Notes: generated by a model from the sequence alone, not told the origin. A stretch of DNA of 64,000 nt from Streptomyces sp. NRRL F-2664 (GCF_000719345.1 NZ_JOFX01000023.1:1-64000), one strand, 5' to 3'. Counted from the stretch's first letter, positions 17,050 through 26,005 are shown. Made by a program: numbers and translations.

Positions 17050-18234
17050 GTGCTGAAGGCGGACGTCGCGGTCATCGGGGCGGGGGCCGCCGGGTTGTCG
17101 CTGGCCCACCGGCTGAGCGGAGAGGTGCCCGGAGCCCTCACCCCGTCCGTGGTCCTGGTCGACGCCCCGCCCGGCCCGCTGCGTCCGGGCCCGCGCACGT
17201 GGTGCTTCTGGGAGTCCGGCCGCGGCCGCTTCGACGCCGCCGTCCGCTCGCAGTGGCACCGCCTGCGGGTACGGCCGCCCTCCGGCCCCGCCGTCGACGC
17301 GGACATCACGCCGTTGCGCTACAAGATGATCCGCTCCGACGACTTCGAGTCCCTGGTCTCCCGGGACCTCCGCGACAGCCCCAACGTCCGGCGCCTGGAG
17401 GCCGCCGTGGACGCGGTCGAGGAGGTCCCGGCCGGGGCGCACGTACTCATGACCGCAGCCGGCGGCCGGTCCCGAACGCTGGCGGCCCGGTGGGTGTTCG
17501 ACTCGCGCCCCCTGGGCAGTCTCCCGGCCGCCCGCACGACGCTGCTCCAGCACTTCCACGGCTGGTTCGTCCGTACGGCCCGCCCCGCCTTCGACCCCGG
17601 GACGGCGGAACTGATGGACTTCCGGACACCGCAGCCCGCCTCCGGACTCTCCTTCGGCTACATACTGCCCACCGGGCCCCATGAAGCCCTCGTCGAATAC
17701 ACGGAGTTCTCCCCGCACGTCCTGACGGCCGACGGCTACGAGACCGCCCTGCGGCACTACACGGCGGACGTACTGCACCTCGGCGACGTGGAGATCCTGG
17801 CGACCGAAACCGGCGTCATCCCCATGACCGACGCCCCTGTGCCCCGCCGGGTCGGTAGCTCGGTGTTCCGGATCGGCGCCGCCGGCGGGGCGACCCGCCC
17901 GTCCACCGGGTACACCTTCGCCGGGCTCCAGCGCCAGACCCGCGCCGTCGCCGCAGCGCTGCGGCAGGGCCGCAGGCCCGTACCTCCGGCCGCGCACTCC
18001 GTACGGGCCCGCACCATGGACGCCGTCCTCCTGCGCGCCCTGGCCACCGGCCGCGTCGACGGCCCCGACCTGTTCTGCCGACTGTTCACCCGCGTACCGG
18101 CGCCCCGGCTGCTGCGCTTCCTCGACGGGCGCACCAACCTCTTCGAGGACCTCGCCGTCGGCCGGCACGCACCCGCCGGCCCCATGCTGCGGTCCGCCGC
18201 CGAGCTGCCCGGCCTGCCCCGCCGCGCCACCTGA
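17050..18234 (+). CDS. crtY: Lycopene beta-cyclase
   Basis: This encodes 394 residues from a GTG with a GGAGGGAG site 5 bases upstream. It cyclises both ends of lycopene to give beta-carotene. The N-terminal FAD/NAD fold is DVAVIGAGAAGLSLAHRL. Cyclase-family segments are RTWCFWESG, YILPTGPHEALVEYTEFSP and GGATRPSTGYTFAGLQRQTR. It is the first gene of the rightward operon, divergent from crtE, with 39 bases to the methyltransferase gene. Confidence 0.93.
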   Translation: MLKADVAVIGAGAAGLSLAHRLSGEVPGALTPSVVLVDAPPGPLRPGPRTWCFWESGRGRFDAAVRSQWHRLRVRPPSGPAVDADITPLRYKMIRSDDFESLVSRDLRDSPNVRRLEAAVDAVEEVPAGAHVLMTAAGGRSRTLAARWVFDSRPLGSLPAARTTLLQHFHGWFVRTARPAFDPGTAELMDFRTPQPASGLSFGYILPTGPHEALVEYTEFSPHVLTADGYETALRHYTADVLHLGDVEILATETGVIPMTDAPVPRRVGSSVFRIGAAGGATRPSTGYTFAGLQRQTRAVAAALRQGRRPVPPAAHSVRARTMDAVLLRALATGRVDGPDLFCRLFTRVPAPRLLRFLDGRTNLFEDLAVGRHAPAGPMLRSAAELPGLPRRAT

Positions 18235-18273
18235 ACCTGCCTGCCATCCCGCCCGACCATCCCTGGAGACCGT

Positions 18274-18993
18274 ATGACCCTGCTGCGCGACGAGGACCTC
18301 GCCGCCGCGTTCGACCACGCGTCCCGCAGTTACGACGCCCTGGTGGCCGCGAATCCCGGCTACCACGCGCACCTGCGGCGCTCGGTGCGCCGCCTCGGCC
18401 TGCCCGGCCAGGGGGAGGGGCTGCGCGTCCTGGACCTCGGCTGCGGCACCGGAGCCTCGACCGCCGCGATCCGAGCCGTCCTCCCGGGCGCCGACATCAC
18501 GGCCGTCGACGCCTCGGCGGGCATGCTGGCCAGGGCCGCCGCCAAACCGTGGGCGGACGGCGTGCGCTTCGTGCATGCCCCGGCCGAGCACCTGCCGCAC
18601 GCGGGGGTCGACGGGCCCTTCGACGCGGTGTTCGCCGCCTACCTCTTCCGCAACGTCTCCGACCCCGACGCCGTCCTGCGCACCGTCCGAGACGTGCTGC
18701 GACCGGGCGGGCGGCTCGGGGTCCACGAGTACAGCCTCAGCGGACGGCGCGCCGACCGGGCGGTGTGGACCCTGGTGTGCCGGGGCATCGTCCAGCCGGC
18801 CGCGACCCTGCTCGGCGACGGGCCGCTGTACCGTCACCTGTGGCGCAGCGTCGTCCACTTCGACCGTGCCGACCGCTTCGCCGGCCGGATCCGCCGCGCC
18901 GGATTCGATCGGGTCCGCACCCTGCCCCTGCCGGGCTGGCAGACGGGCATCACCCACACCTTCGTGGCCTCCCGCACGCAGGACCCCCGATGA
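18274..18993 (+). CDS. crtT: SAM-dependent methyltransferase of the carotenoid operon
   Basis: This encodes 239 residues of the class I methyltransferase fold. Motif I is RVLDLGCGTGASTAAIRAVL, followed by ITAVDASAGMLARA, and FDAVFAAYLFRNVSDPDAVL with VLRPGGRLGVHEYS, much like the UbiE/COQ5 group. In described Streptomyces carotenoid clusters a methyltransferase gene in this position is named crtT. Its exact substrate is uncertain, since the aryl-ring methyl shift itself is done by CrtU. The stop overlaps the crtU start (ATGA, 18990-18993). Confidence 0.82.
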   Translation: MTLLRDEDLAAAFDHASRSYDALVAANPGYHAHLRRSVRRLGLPGQGEGLRVLDLGCGTGASTAAIRAVLPGADITAVDASAGMLARAAAKPWADGVRFVHAPAEHLPHAGVDGPFDAVFAAYLFRNVSDPDAVLRTVRDVLRPGGRLGVHEYSLSGRRADRAVWTLVCRGIVQPAATLLGDGPLYRHLWRSVVHFDRADRFAGRIRRAGFDRVRTLPLPGWQTGITHTFVASRTQDPR

Positions 18994-20549
18994 CCGGCCC
19001 CGCGCACCACCGGTCCGCCGCGCGCCGCGGCCGGGACCGCCGGGCCCGCGTCCTGCCCGCCCACCAGGGGACCCGGCACGCCGCGGGCCGGCACACCGTC
19101 GCCGTGATCGGCGGCGGGATCGCCGGCCTGGCCGCCGCCACCGCACTGGCCGAACGCGGAGTGACGGTGACACTGTACGAACGCGAGCCCTACCTCGGCG
19201 GACGGGCGGGCGGCTGGCCCACCCGGCTGCGCGACGGCAGCACCGTGACGATGAGCCGCGGCTTCCACGCGTTCTTCCGGCAGTACTACAACCTGCGGGG
19301 CCTGCTCCGACGCACCGACCCCGCCCTGGCACGCCTGTCCGGCCTCCCCGACTACCCGCTGGTGCACGCCGACGGGCTGCGCGACAGCTTCCGGCGCGTG
19401 CCGCGCACCCCGCCGTGGAGTGCGGTCGGCTTCGCCGCGCTCAGCCCCTCGTTCCGGATGCGCGACCTTCCCGCCATGGACCCGCTGCGCGCGCTCCCGC
19501 TGTTCGACGTCCGCGTCCCCGACGTGTACCACCGCCTCGACGACATCAGCGCCCATGACTTCCTGGAGGCCATCCGCTTCCCGGCACGCGCCCGCCATCT
19601 GGCGTTCGAGGTGTTCTCCCGGAGCTTCTTCGCCGACCCGCGACAGCTGTCGGCCGCCGAGATGGCGCTGATGTTCCACATCTACTTCCTCGGATCCGCC
19701 GAGGGACTGCTGTTCGACGTACCCCGTTCACCGTATCCGGCGGCGCTGTGGGAACCGCTGGCCCGCTACCTGGAACGACACGCCGCCGACGTGCGCACCG
19801 CCAGCCCCGTCGAGCACGTCGCACCCGCCCGCGACGGCGGGTTCGACGTGGTGGGGGAGCACGACGAGCGCCACTACGACGCCGTGGTCCTCGCCCTGGA
19901 CGCCGCCGGTCTGCGCTCCCTGGCCGCCCGCTCCGAACGGCTGGGCGACCCGGCCTGGCGGCAGCGGGTGGCGCGGCTGCGCCCCGCCCCGCCCTTCCTG
20001 GTGACCCGCCTGTGGCTGGACCGGCCCGTCGCCGCCGACCGCCCCGGATTCCTGGGCACGAGCGGCTTCGGCGGTCTCGACAACATCAGCGTCCTGGAGC
20101 GCTGGGAGGACGAGTCCGCCCGCTGGGCGGCACGCACCGGGGGATCCGTCGTGGAACTCCACGCCTACGCGGTCGACCCGCCGGCCGACCGCACGGCCGA
20201 GGAGCGGCACCTGACGGAGCAACTGCACCGGGTGTACCCGGAGACCCGATCCGCCACGGTCGTCGACGTCCGCCACGAATGGCGGGAGGACTGCCCCCTG
20301 TTCCCGGTGGGCGGGTACGCCGACCGCCCCACCGTCCGCACTTCCGACCCCGCCCTCGTGGTGGCGGGCGACGCAGTGCGCACCGACCTCCCGGTGGCCC
20401 TGATGGAACGCGCGGCCACGACCGGCTTCCTCGCCGCGAACGCCCTCCTGCGGCGCTGGGGCATCCGGGGACAGGCCCTGTGGACCGTCCCGGACGGGGG
20501 CCGGGGGGCCGTCCTGCGCAGGGCGGCGCAGTGGGCGGCAGTACGCTGA
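18990..20549 (+). CDS. crtU: Beta-carotene desaturase/methyltransferase (isorenieratene synthase)
   Basis: This encodes 519 residues starting at the ATG that overlaps the crtT stop. It is an FAD protein that aromatises both beta-ionone rings of beta-carotene with a 1,2-methyl shift, giving isorenieratene. Visible are VAVIGGGIAGLAAATALAER, YLGGRAGGWPTRL, SRGFHAFFRQYYNLRGLLRR (a hallmark of the CrtU group) and a C-terminal FAD segment (ALVVAGDAVRTDLPVALMER). The N-terminal 30 residues are basic. It is the last gene of the rightward operon, and its presence is what sets the predicted end product. Confidence 0.9.
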   Translation: MTGPAHHRSAARRGRDRRARVLPAHQGTRHAAGRHTVAVIGGGIAGLAAATALAERGVTVTLYEREPYLGGRAGGWPTRLRDGSTVTMSRGFHAFFRQYYNLRGLLRRTDPALARLSGLPDYPLVHADGLRDSFRRVPRTPPWSAVGFAALSPSFRMRDLPAMDPLRALPLFDVRVPDVYHRLDDISAHDFLEAIRFPARARHLAFEVFSRSFFADPRQLSAAEMALMFHIYFLGSAEGLLFDVPRSPYPAALWEPLARYLERHAADVRTASPVEHVAPARDGGFDVVGEHDERHYDAVVLALDAAGLRSLAARSERLGDPAWRQRVARLRPAPPFLVTRLWLDRPVAADRPGFLGTSGFGGLDNISVLERWEDESARWAARTGGSVVELHAYAVDPPADRTAEERHLTEQLHRVYPETRSATVVDVRHEWREDCPLFPVGGYADRPTVRTSDPALVVAGDAVRTDLPVALMERAATTGFLAANALLRRWGIRGQALWTVPDGGRGAVLRRAAQWAAVR

Positions 20550-20647
20550 CCCGCCGGCCCCGCCGGCGCAGGGCGTTTCCGGCGCACCGGACGCAACGGA
20601 GCCGACAAGGACTCGCACAGGACGGTGTCCGTACCCTGGGCCGCAGC

Positions 20648-20665
20648 GGGGGTGCGCGCACCCCC
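20648..20665. repeat. Perfect 18-base palindrome upstream of the tRNA-like element
   Basis: GGGGGTGCGCGCACCCCC reads the same on both strands and lies 10 bases before the tRNA-like sequence. It may form the terminator of the crtU operon. Confidence 0.5.
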
Positions 20666-20675
20666 GTCAGGTCGC

Positions 20676-20794
20676 GGAGCCGTGGCAGAGCGGTCCATTG
20701 CGATCGCCGCGGGAGAGGTCCCTCCCGCGGCGAGTGACGGGACGGGGCGGACCTGCCCCCGACTGTCTCGCGGGTTCGAATCCCGTCGGCGCTG
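20676..20794 (+). tRNA. Aberrant tRNA-Ser-like element with an extended anticodon hairpin
   Basis: The 5' part (GGAGCCGTGGCAGAGCGG) and the T arm (GCGGG, TTCGAAT, CCCGT at 20770-20786) match actinomycete tRNA-Ser well. The acceptor arms 20676-20682 and 20787-20793 pair with one mismatch and one G-U, and the D stem GCA/TGC is present. The stem TCGCC/GGCGA expected for the anticodon arm (20704-20708, 20729-20733) encloses 20 bases instead of 7. These bases themselves pair, giving one 12-base-pair stem with the loop AGGTCC. A 35-base variable region holds a second hairpin (GGGGC/GCCCC). No normal anticodon loop is present and no CCA is encoded. It may be a tRNA pseudogene or a non-standard tRNA-like RNA. 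Confidence 0.5.
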
Positions 20795-20972
20795 CGGCCG
20801 ACCACCACCGCAGGGGCGCGGGACCTGTTTTCCGCGACCCTGCGGTCGTGCCGGCGGTCCGGCACCCCACGGCGCTCATGCTGCTCGGCAGGAACATTGG
20901 TGTACTCACGCAACCATCTACCGTGCTGACATGTCTCCTGACGAGAAGAAACGTTTCCAGGGGGTTTTGTCT

Positions 20973-22121
20973 GTGAAGTTGTCCCGGATCGCCGCAGCCG
21001 TCACCACCGCTGCCCTGGCACCGGCCGTTTTCATCGCGTCACCGGCGTTCGCCGCCGGCCCGGACGCTCCGGCCGCCGGCAACCAGCCGGCTCCGACCGC
21101 GCCGGACCAGTCGGTGCCCGACCAGGCCGAAGAGGACCGCAAGACCATCCTCGCGATCATCGCTCACCCGATGGCCAGCGAGCACATGAAGGAAGCCGGC
21201 CGGAAGGCCATGGCCGACGGCGCGCAGGCCATGCGCACGTTCATCGAGGTCGACCAGCACAGGATCCGCCTCGACGACTACCGTGTGGCGATCATCCGCC
21301 TCACCCACGGAGCCGGCCCCAGCCTCACGGAAGGCATCAACAAGCTCCTCGACGGAGGGGCGAACCTCGAACAGCTGCGCCACTTCTACGAAGTGACCCA
21401 GCACGAGCTGCGCGACGTGGACCACCGCGTCGAGATCACGAAGCTGATCAGCACCGGCGGCCCGGCGGTGAAGAAGGCCGGCAATGAGGCCCTCAAGGGC
21501 ACCCCCGCCGACCGTACGGCCTTCCTGAAGACGGGCCGGTACCTGGCCCAGGCCGAGGACGACCGCGTCGAACTGGCCCGCATCGACGAGGGCTGGGACG
21601 GCCCGATCCTGAGCGAAGCGATCAGCAAGCTCCTCAACGGATCGGCGACCCCGGCCGAGCTGCGCCACTTCCTGGAGGTGACCCAGCACCAGCTGCGCGA
21701 CCAGGACAACAGCGTCAAGATCGCCCAGATCATCGCGGGCGGCGGTCTGGAACTCGTCAAGGCGGGTCGCGCCGCGCTGGCGGGTACCGCCGCCGACCGG
21801 GTCGAGTTCCTCACGACGGGCCAGCACGAGGCCCGTGCCAAGGACCAGGCGGCCAAGGACAAGGAGAAGCCCGCCCCGGGCAGGGACGGCCAGGACCAGA
21901 ACCAGGGCACCGGTGCGGGCACGGGCGGTGCGTCGACCGGCGGCGGTACCGGCTCCGGCCAGAGCGCCGTCACCGCCCAGGGCGGCAGTGGCGCACCTCT
22001 CGCCACCACGGGCGCCGGCGACCACACCACCCTGATCGCGGGCGGCGCCGGTACGGCGCTCGTCGCGGGCGCCGGGCTGTTGCTCGCCGCCCGTATGCGC
22101 CGCGCCGGCACGGCGGGCTGA
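20973..22121 (+). CDS. ALF-repeat surface protein with sortase anchor
   Basis: This encodes 382 residues from a GTG with an AGGGGG ribosome site. A signal peptide (KLSRIAAAV ... ASPAFA) is followed by tandem repeats of about 65-75 residues of the type STGGPAVKKAGNEALKGTPA, DRTAFLKTG, and QHELRDVDHRVEI. These are the Ala/Leu/Phe (ALF) short repeats known from Streptomyces secreted proteins, of unknown function. A Gly/Thr/Ser-rich linker leads to LATTG, a transmembrane helix and RMRRAG. This is the LAXTG sorting signal used by class E sortases, so the protein should be linked to the cell wall. The longer in-frame start at 20931 lacks a ribosome site. Confidence 0.85.
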   Translation: MKLSRIAAAVTTAALAPAVFIASPAFAAGPDAPAAGNQPAPTAPDQSVPDQAEEDRKTILAIIAHPMASEHMKEAGRKAMADGAQAMRTFIEVDQHRIRLDDYRVAIIRLTHGAGPSLTEGINKLLDGGANLEQLRHFYEVTQHELRDVDHRVEITKLISTGGPAVKKAGNEALKGTPADRTAFLKTGRYLAQAEDDRVELARIDEGWDGPILSEAISKLLNGSATPAELRHFLEVTQHQLRDQDNSVKIAQIIAGGGLELVKAGRAALAGTAADRVEFLTTGQHEARAKDQAAKDKEKPAPGRDGQDQNQGTGAGTGGASTGGGTGSGQSAVTAQGGSGAPLATTGAGDHTTLIAGGAGTALVAGAGLLLAARMRRAGTAG

Positions 22122-22196
22122 CGGTCTCCACCGGCATGACGGTCTCCATCGGCCCCTGATCCGGCAGGCCGAAGAGTCGGTTTCCGGTACGGGCCA

Positions 22197-22230
22197 GAGG
22201 GTCGTCACCCCTACCCGGGTGACGGCCCTC
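22197..22230 (+). terminator. Hairpin terminator after the ALF-repeat gene
   Basis: Arms 22197-22210 and 22217-22230 pair over 14 positions with one G-U and a 6-base loop. The stem includes GTCACCC/GGGTGAC. Confidence 0.7.
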
Positions 22231-22408
22231 GGTGTTGGTCGGGACTCGGCCGGTACCGGGCGAGCGGGGGGCGATGTGTCGATCGTAAACCGCACAGTCG
22301 GTAAAGAGCAGGCCCCCAAGGAGTGAATCGCGCCGGAACCCCGTGACCCTTGGCCGGAACCTTCCATACGGTGGCGCCTCTTCGCTCATCACCACAACTG
22401 GGGGGCCG

Positions 22409-24169
22409 GTGCGCAACCACCGACTCGTAATGACCGCTGCCTTCGTGGCGGCCGGTCTCGGCATCATCCCGGGCACCGCGCAAGCGGCTGATCCCGTACC
22501 CGTCGCGGCAGGGGTGGCCGAGGCGATCGCCGAGGCATCCACGTCCGAGGGCTTCCACAGCCCCGCGGACCGCACGATCCGTACCACCCTGCCCGCAGCC
22601 GCCGAGGGGAAGCCCGCGGCGAACACCAAGACCGCCGCACCGAAGACCGCGGCACCGAGGACCGCTCAGACGGATCGGACCGCGGAGGCCGCGCCCGTCG
22701 CGCCCGCCGAACGGACCGCACTGGACGCCACCGCCAACCCGGCCCTGGCCGTGGACGTCAGCGGCACCAGCTACACCGCGCACGGGATCGAACTCACCGC
22801 CCTGATCACGAGCGCCGACTTCGCACTCGACGTCGTCATCGACTGGGGCGACGGCAGGACCGACACCCTCACCGCGCAGGGCACCTCCGAAGTGCACCGC
22901 TCGCACACGTACGACAAGTCCGGCGAGTACCAGGTGCAGGTCAAGGTCACCGACACCGCCAACGCCGTACAGGCCACCAACGGCGGGGCCTTCCTCACCC
23001 CGGGCGCGGACTTCACCCCGCACGCCCCGACCCGCCTCCTCGACACCCGCAACGGCACCGGAGTGCCGTCGACGGGCAAGGTCGGCGGGCAGGGCTCCAC
23101 CCGGGTGAAGGTGGCCGGCAACGCGTCCGTCCCGGCGGGCGCCACCGCCGTCGCCCTCAACGTCACCGTCACCGAGACCGTGGACAGCGGCCACGTGACC
23201 GTGTGGCCCGGAGCCGGACACGACCGGCCGAACACCTCGAACCTGAACTACACGGCAGGCCGCTCCGTACCCAACATGGTGATCGTGCCCGTCGGCGAGG
23301 ACGGGTACGTGGAGCTCTTCAACGGAGGCCGGCAGCCGGTCGACCTGATCGCCGACGTCACGGGCTACTTCACCCGCGCCTCGGCGAGCGGTTACACCTC
23401 GATGACGCCCGCCCGCCTCGTCGACACCCGGGAAGGCCTCGGGGCTGCGGGCGGAAAGCTCGCCGCCCGCAGCGCGTTCACCACCCGGATCGGCGGCCTG
23501 CAGGGCGTCCCGCAGAACATCACCGCGGTGGCGCTCAACGTCACGGTGACCGAACCCGAAGGGCCCGGCCACCTGACCGCCTACTCCGGCACCGGGCCGG
23601 TCCCCACGGCGTCGAACCTGAACTTCGTACCCGGCCAGACCGTGGCCAACGCGGTGATCGTGCCGGTGGCCGAGGACGGCACGATCAAGATCTTCAACGG
23701 CGCCTGGTCACCGACCCACGTCGTCGTCGACGTGGTCGGCCACTACAGCCCGGACAGCAAGGCCGCCTTCCTGCCCTTCACCCCGTTCCGTACGCTCGAC
23801 ACCCGTGAGGAGGCGTACGGCTGGCCCGGCGGCCGTTTCCGCGCCCGGGAGTTCATCACCCAGGGGTTCACGCCCGACGCCGCGACGGGGGTGGAGGCCT
23901 ACGTGCTGAACGCCACCGTCACCGAGACCCGCGGCACCGGGTTCCTCTCCGTGGCCCCCAGCCCCTACGCACTGCCGGCGGACGGCGAGCCGCCCGCACC
24001 GGCCGGACCGCGGCCCGTCTCCTCCACCCTCAACTGGACCACCGGCGACACCGTGCCCAACCTGGTCCAGGCCAATGACGGCGACCACGGCGTCATCACG
24101 TTCTGGAACCAGGGACACGAGGACGCCGACCTGGTGCTGGACGTCTTCGGCGTCTACCAGACGAAGTGA
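22409..24169 (+). CDS. Secreted protein with PKD-like domain and three C-terminal repeats
   Basis: This encodes 586 residues from a GTG preceded by GGGGGG. The signal peptide ends at IPGTAQA. An Ala/Thr/Lys-rich stretch leads to a PKD-like domain (IELTALITSADFALDVVIDW, GDGRTDTLTAQG, HRSHTYDKSGEYQVQVKVTD, near residues 115-190). Three repeats of about 120 residues follow, each with R-L-(L/V)-DTR, ALNVTVTE, a SNLN-x-x-x-G segment and DV-x-G-Y or similar. The third repeat is the most divergent. This repeat is common in secreted actinomycete proteins, sometimes beside cell-wall hydrolases, but no enzyme domain is present here. A role in surface or extracellular binding is inferred. Confidence 0.8.
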   Translation: MRNHRLVMTAAFVAAGLGIIPGTAQAADPVPVAAGVAEAIAEASTSEGFHSPADRTIRTTLPAAAEGKPAANTKTAAPKTAAPRTAQTDRTAEAAPVAPAERTALDATANPALAVDVSGTSYTAHGIELTALITSADFALDVVIDWGDGRTDTLTAQGTSEVHRSHTYDKSGEYQVQVKVTDTANAVQATNGGAFLTPGADFTPHAPTRLLDTRNGTGVPSTGKVGGQGSTRVKVAGNASVPAGATAVALNVTVTETVDSGHVTVWPGAGHDRPNTSNLNYTAGRSVPNMVIVPVGEDGYVELFNGGRQPVDLIADVTGYFTRASASGYTSMTPARLVDTREGLGAAGGKLAARSAFTTRIGGLQGVPQNITAVALNVTVTEPEGPGHLTAYSGTGPVPTASNLNFVPGQTVANAVIVPVAEDGTIKIFNGAWSPTHVVVDVVGHYSPDSKAAFLPFTPFRTLDTREEAYGWPGGRFRAREFITQGFTPDAATGVEAYVLNATVTETRGTGFLSVAPSPYALPADGEPPAPAGPRPVSSTLNWTTGDTVPNLVQANDGDHGVITFWNQGHEDADLVLDVFGVYQTK

Positions 24170-24175
24170 CCACCG

Positions 24176-24203
24176 GGGGTGACGCGCACCGCCGCGTCAC
24201 CCC
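24176..24203 (+). terminator. Hairpin terminator after the PKD/repeat gene
   Basis: GGGGTGACGCG (24176-24186) and CGCGTCACCCC (24193-24203) pair perfectly across a 6-base loop, starting 7 bases after the stop. Confidence 0.75.
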
Positions 24204-24288
24204 TCCCCGCGCCCGCCGGCCTCGCAGGTGCCCGGGGAGGCGGGGCTGTGGCGGGCGAGCTGTCAGTGGCTTGCCCTAGCGTGACGGC

Positions 24289-25737
24289 ATGACGTGGACC
24301 GCCTCCCAGGACATCCTTCCGCCGGTGCCGCCCGCGCGACGGCTCGACCCGGCGCCCGAGGGGCCGGTCGGCGCCGTCGAGCTGACGGCGTCCCACCTCA
24401 CGTCCTCTGCTTACACCGTGTCGGACTTCGAGCGCTCCCTCGACGGACTGGTGCGCGAGGCGCACCGCGACCGCCGCCGGCTCGTGCGGACGCTCGCCGA
24501 TGTCCTGGGGGACCGCCACCCGGAGGAGGCCGGGGCACACCGGCTCGGCGGTCTCGACGTGGTCGTGGCCTCGCTGCTGTGGCGCGTCCCGGGGTACAGC
24601 CTCGCACCGCAGTACGTACGCCGCGGCCCGGGGCACGGGGAGTGCGCACAGGGTGGTTTGGAGCTGGTGCTCACCGCACGGCTGCGCGAGATCGGGTACG
24701 CGCTCATGTCCAAGGAGCCGCTGCCGTTCCTGTTGTCGACGCCGACCTGGGACACGGGCGCGCTGGACGCGGCCGAACTGGTCGAACGGCTCACCGCCTA
24801 CCGCCGCCTGGGCGCCCTGCCCGGTCCGGCCGACTTCGGGCAGGCGTTGCTGCGCGTACGCCGTGGCGATCCCGGCGCGGCGGGGGCCGCCGCGGCGGCC
24901 GCGACCCGCCTCGGCACCGCCGAGGGCGCCCGCCTCGCCGCCTGGCTCGGGCCCGAAGGAGAACCGGCCCCGGCACACCGGCGGGTCGTCGAACCGGACC
25001 CTGCGACGCACAGGGCGTGGCGGCGGACGGGCGCCGCCGCCGCACAGGTCGCGTACCGCAGCGCAGAGCGCCCCGCACTGCAGGGGGAGTTCCCCGAGCC
25101 GTTCCGGTGGCTGGGCCGTCCGCACGACGGGTTTACGCAGTGCTACCACTGGCACGGCGGGCACCCCGTGCGCGCCTCCGTCCTGCCCGAGGACCGGGAG
25201 ACCCAGGCCGCGTGGCTGCTGCCGCAGGTGACGCTGGCAGCGACGACGGACGATCCGGGCGGCTCCTGGATGCTGCCTCACCTCGCCCGACTGGGCGGGC
25301 CCGCAGGCCCGGCCCTGCACGCCGCCCTCGCGGCGGGACTGGGCGGCCGGTACGTGGAGAGCCGCCGTCCGGCGGTGGAGGCGCTCCTGGTCCTTGCGGA
25401 CCGGGGGGAGCTGGACGCGCCGCTGCTGGGCCGCGAACTCGCGGCCATGGCGGCCCTGGGCACGGTGAAACCCAACAGGCTTGCCGACGCCGCCCGTTCC
25501 GCTGCGGCGGCGGGTGCGCACGCGACGCTGTGGACCGTCCTCGCGGAGGTACTGCCGGCCCTCCTGCCCTCGGTGCGGGGCGCGGGCGAGGTCCTGGCCG
25601 TCGCCGCCTCCTGCGCGGAGCGTGCGGGCGCCACCGGCCGGGTTCCCGACGCGGTGGCGACGGTGGCGTCCCGGCGCGGCTCCTCGGGCCTGGTGTCAGA
25701 AGCCCGCCGTCTGAGCGCCGCGCTCGCAGGCACCTGA
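24289..25737 (+). CDS. Large Ala/Arg-rich protein, resembles the C-terminal part of DUF6493-type proteins
   Basis: This encodes 482 residues. It is rich in short helices throughout (for example ERLTAYRRLGALPGPADFGQ and AAMAALGTVKPNRLADAARS), suggesting a helical-repeat scaffold. A less regular central part contains GFTQCYHWHGGHPVRASVLP. The overall look recalls the C-terminal portion of the large DUF6493/DUF7824 proteins of Streptomyces, which are usually about twice as long, so this may be a shortened member; that link is from memory and tentative. A TAGCGT hexamer lies just before the ATG and no ribosome site is visible, so the transcript may be leaderless. It is convergent with the small gene at 25763. 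Confidence 0.6.
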   Translation: MTWTASQDILPPVPPARRLDPAPEGPVGAVELTASHLTSSAYTVSDFERSLDGLVREAHRDRRRLVRTLADVLGDRHPEEAGAHRLGGLDVVVASLLWRVPGYSLAPQYVRRGPGHGECAQGGLELVLTARLREIGYALMSKEPLPFLLSTPTWDTGALDAAELVERLTAYRRLGALPGPADFGQALLRVRRGDPGAAGAAAAAATRLGTAEGARLAAWLGPEGEPAPAHRRVVEPDPATHRAWRRTGAAAAQVAYRSAERPALQGEFPEPFRWLGRPHDGFTQCYHWHGGHPVRASVLPEDRETQAAWLLPQVTLAATTDDPGGSWMLPHLARLGGPAGPALHAALAAGLGGRYVESRRPAVEALLVLADRGELDAPLLGRELAAMAALGTVKPNRLADAARSAAAAGAHATLWTVLAEVLPALLPSVRGAGEVLAVAASCAERAGATGRVPDAVATVASRRGSSGLVSEARRLSAALAGT

Positions 25738-25762
25738 GCGCAACCCGCCCGGAAGGAGACCG

Positions 25763-26005
25763 TCAGCGGCGCTGCGCATGTCTCCAGAGGACGTGGATCA
25801 CGCGGATCACCGCCAGGATTCCGGCCGTCCACATCCCTGCCGTCCACAGAAACTCGTCCAGTGCAGCGGGAAGTTCCCAGATGAGAGTCGGTCCGGCGAT
25901 CGTCGCGAGAACCAGACCTCCGAGGAAGCACGCGCTCAGCAGGGCGTAGCCGATCTCGACGGGGATCTCGTCACGTTCCGCCTGGCTGCGCCGTCGCGTC
26001 GTCAT
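25763..26005 (-). CDS. Small two-helix membrane protein (DUF6332-like)
   Basis: This encodes 80 residues. The N-terminus RRRSQAERDEIPVEIGYALL leads into a first membrane helix, GPTLIWELPAALDEF forms a loop, and a second helix ends in VIHVLWRHAQRR. The Q-A-E-R-D ... V-E-I-G-Y-A pattern matches an actinobacterial family I recall as DUF6332, of unknown function. The upstream in-frame extension to 26452 does not look like protein and was rejected. Confidence 0.65.
   Translation of the reverse strand: MTTRRRSQAERDEIPVEIGYALLSACFLGGLVLATIAGPTLIWELPAALDEFLWTAGMWTAGILAVIRVIHVLWRHAQRR

Noticed and set aside
16891..19332. An 813-codon leftward open frame opposite crtY and crtT
   Set aside because: Antisense shadow of well-recognised carotenoid genes with no protein-like features of its own.
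22122..22160. Tandem copies of ACGGTCTCCAYCGGC after the ALF-repeat gene
   Set aside because: Only two short copies, most likely a small local duplication without function.
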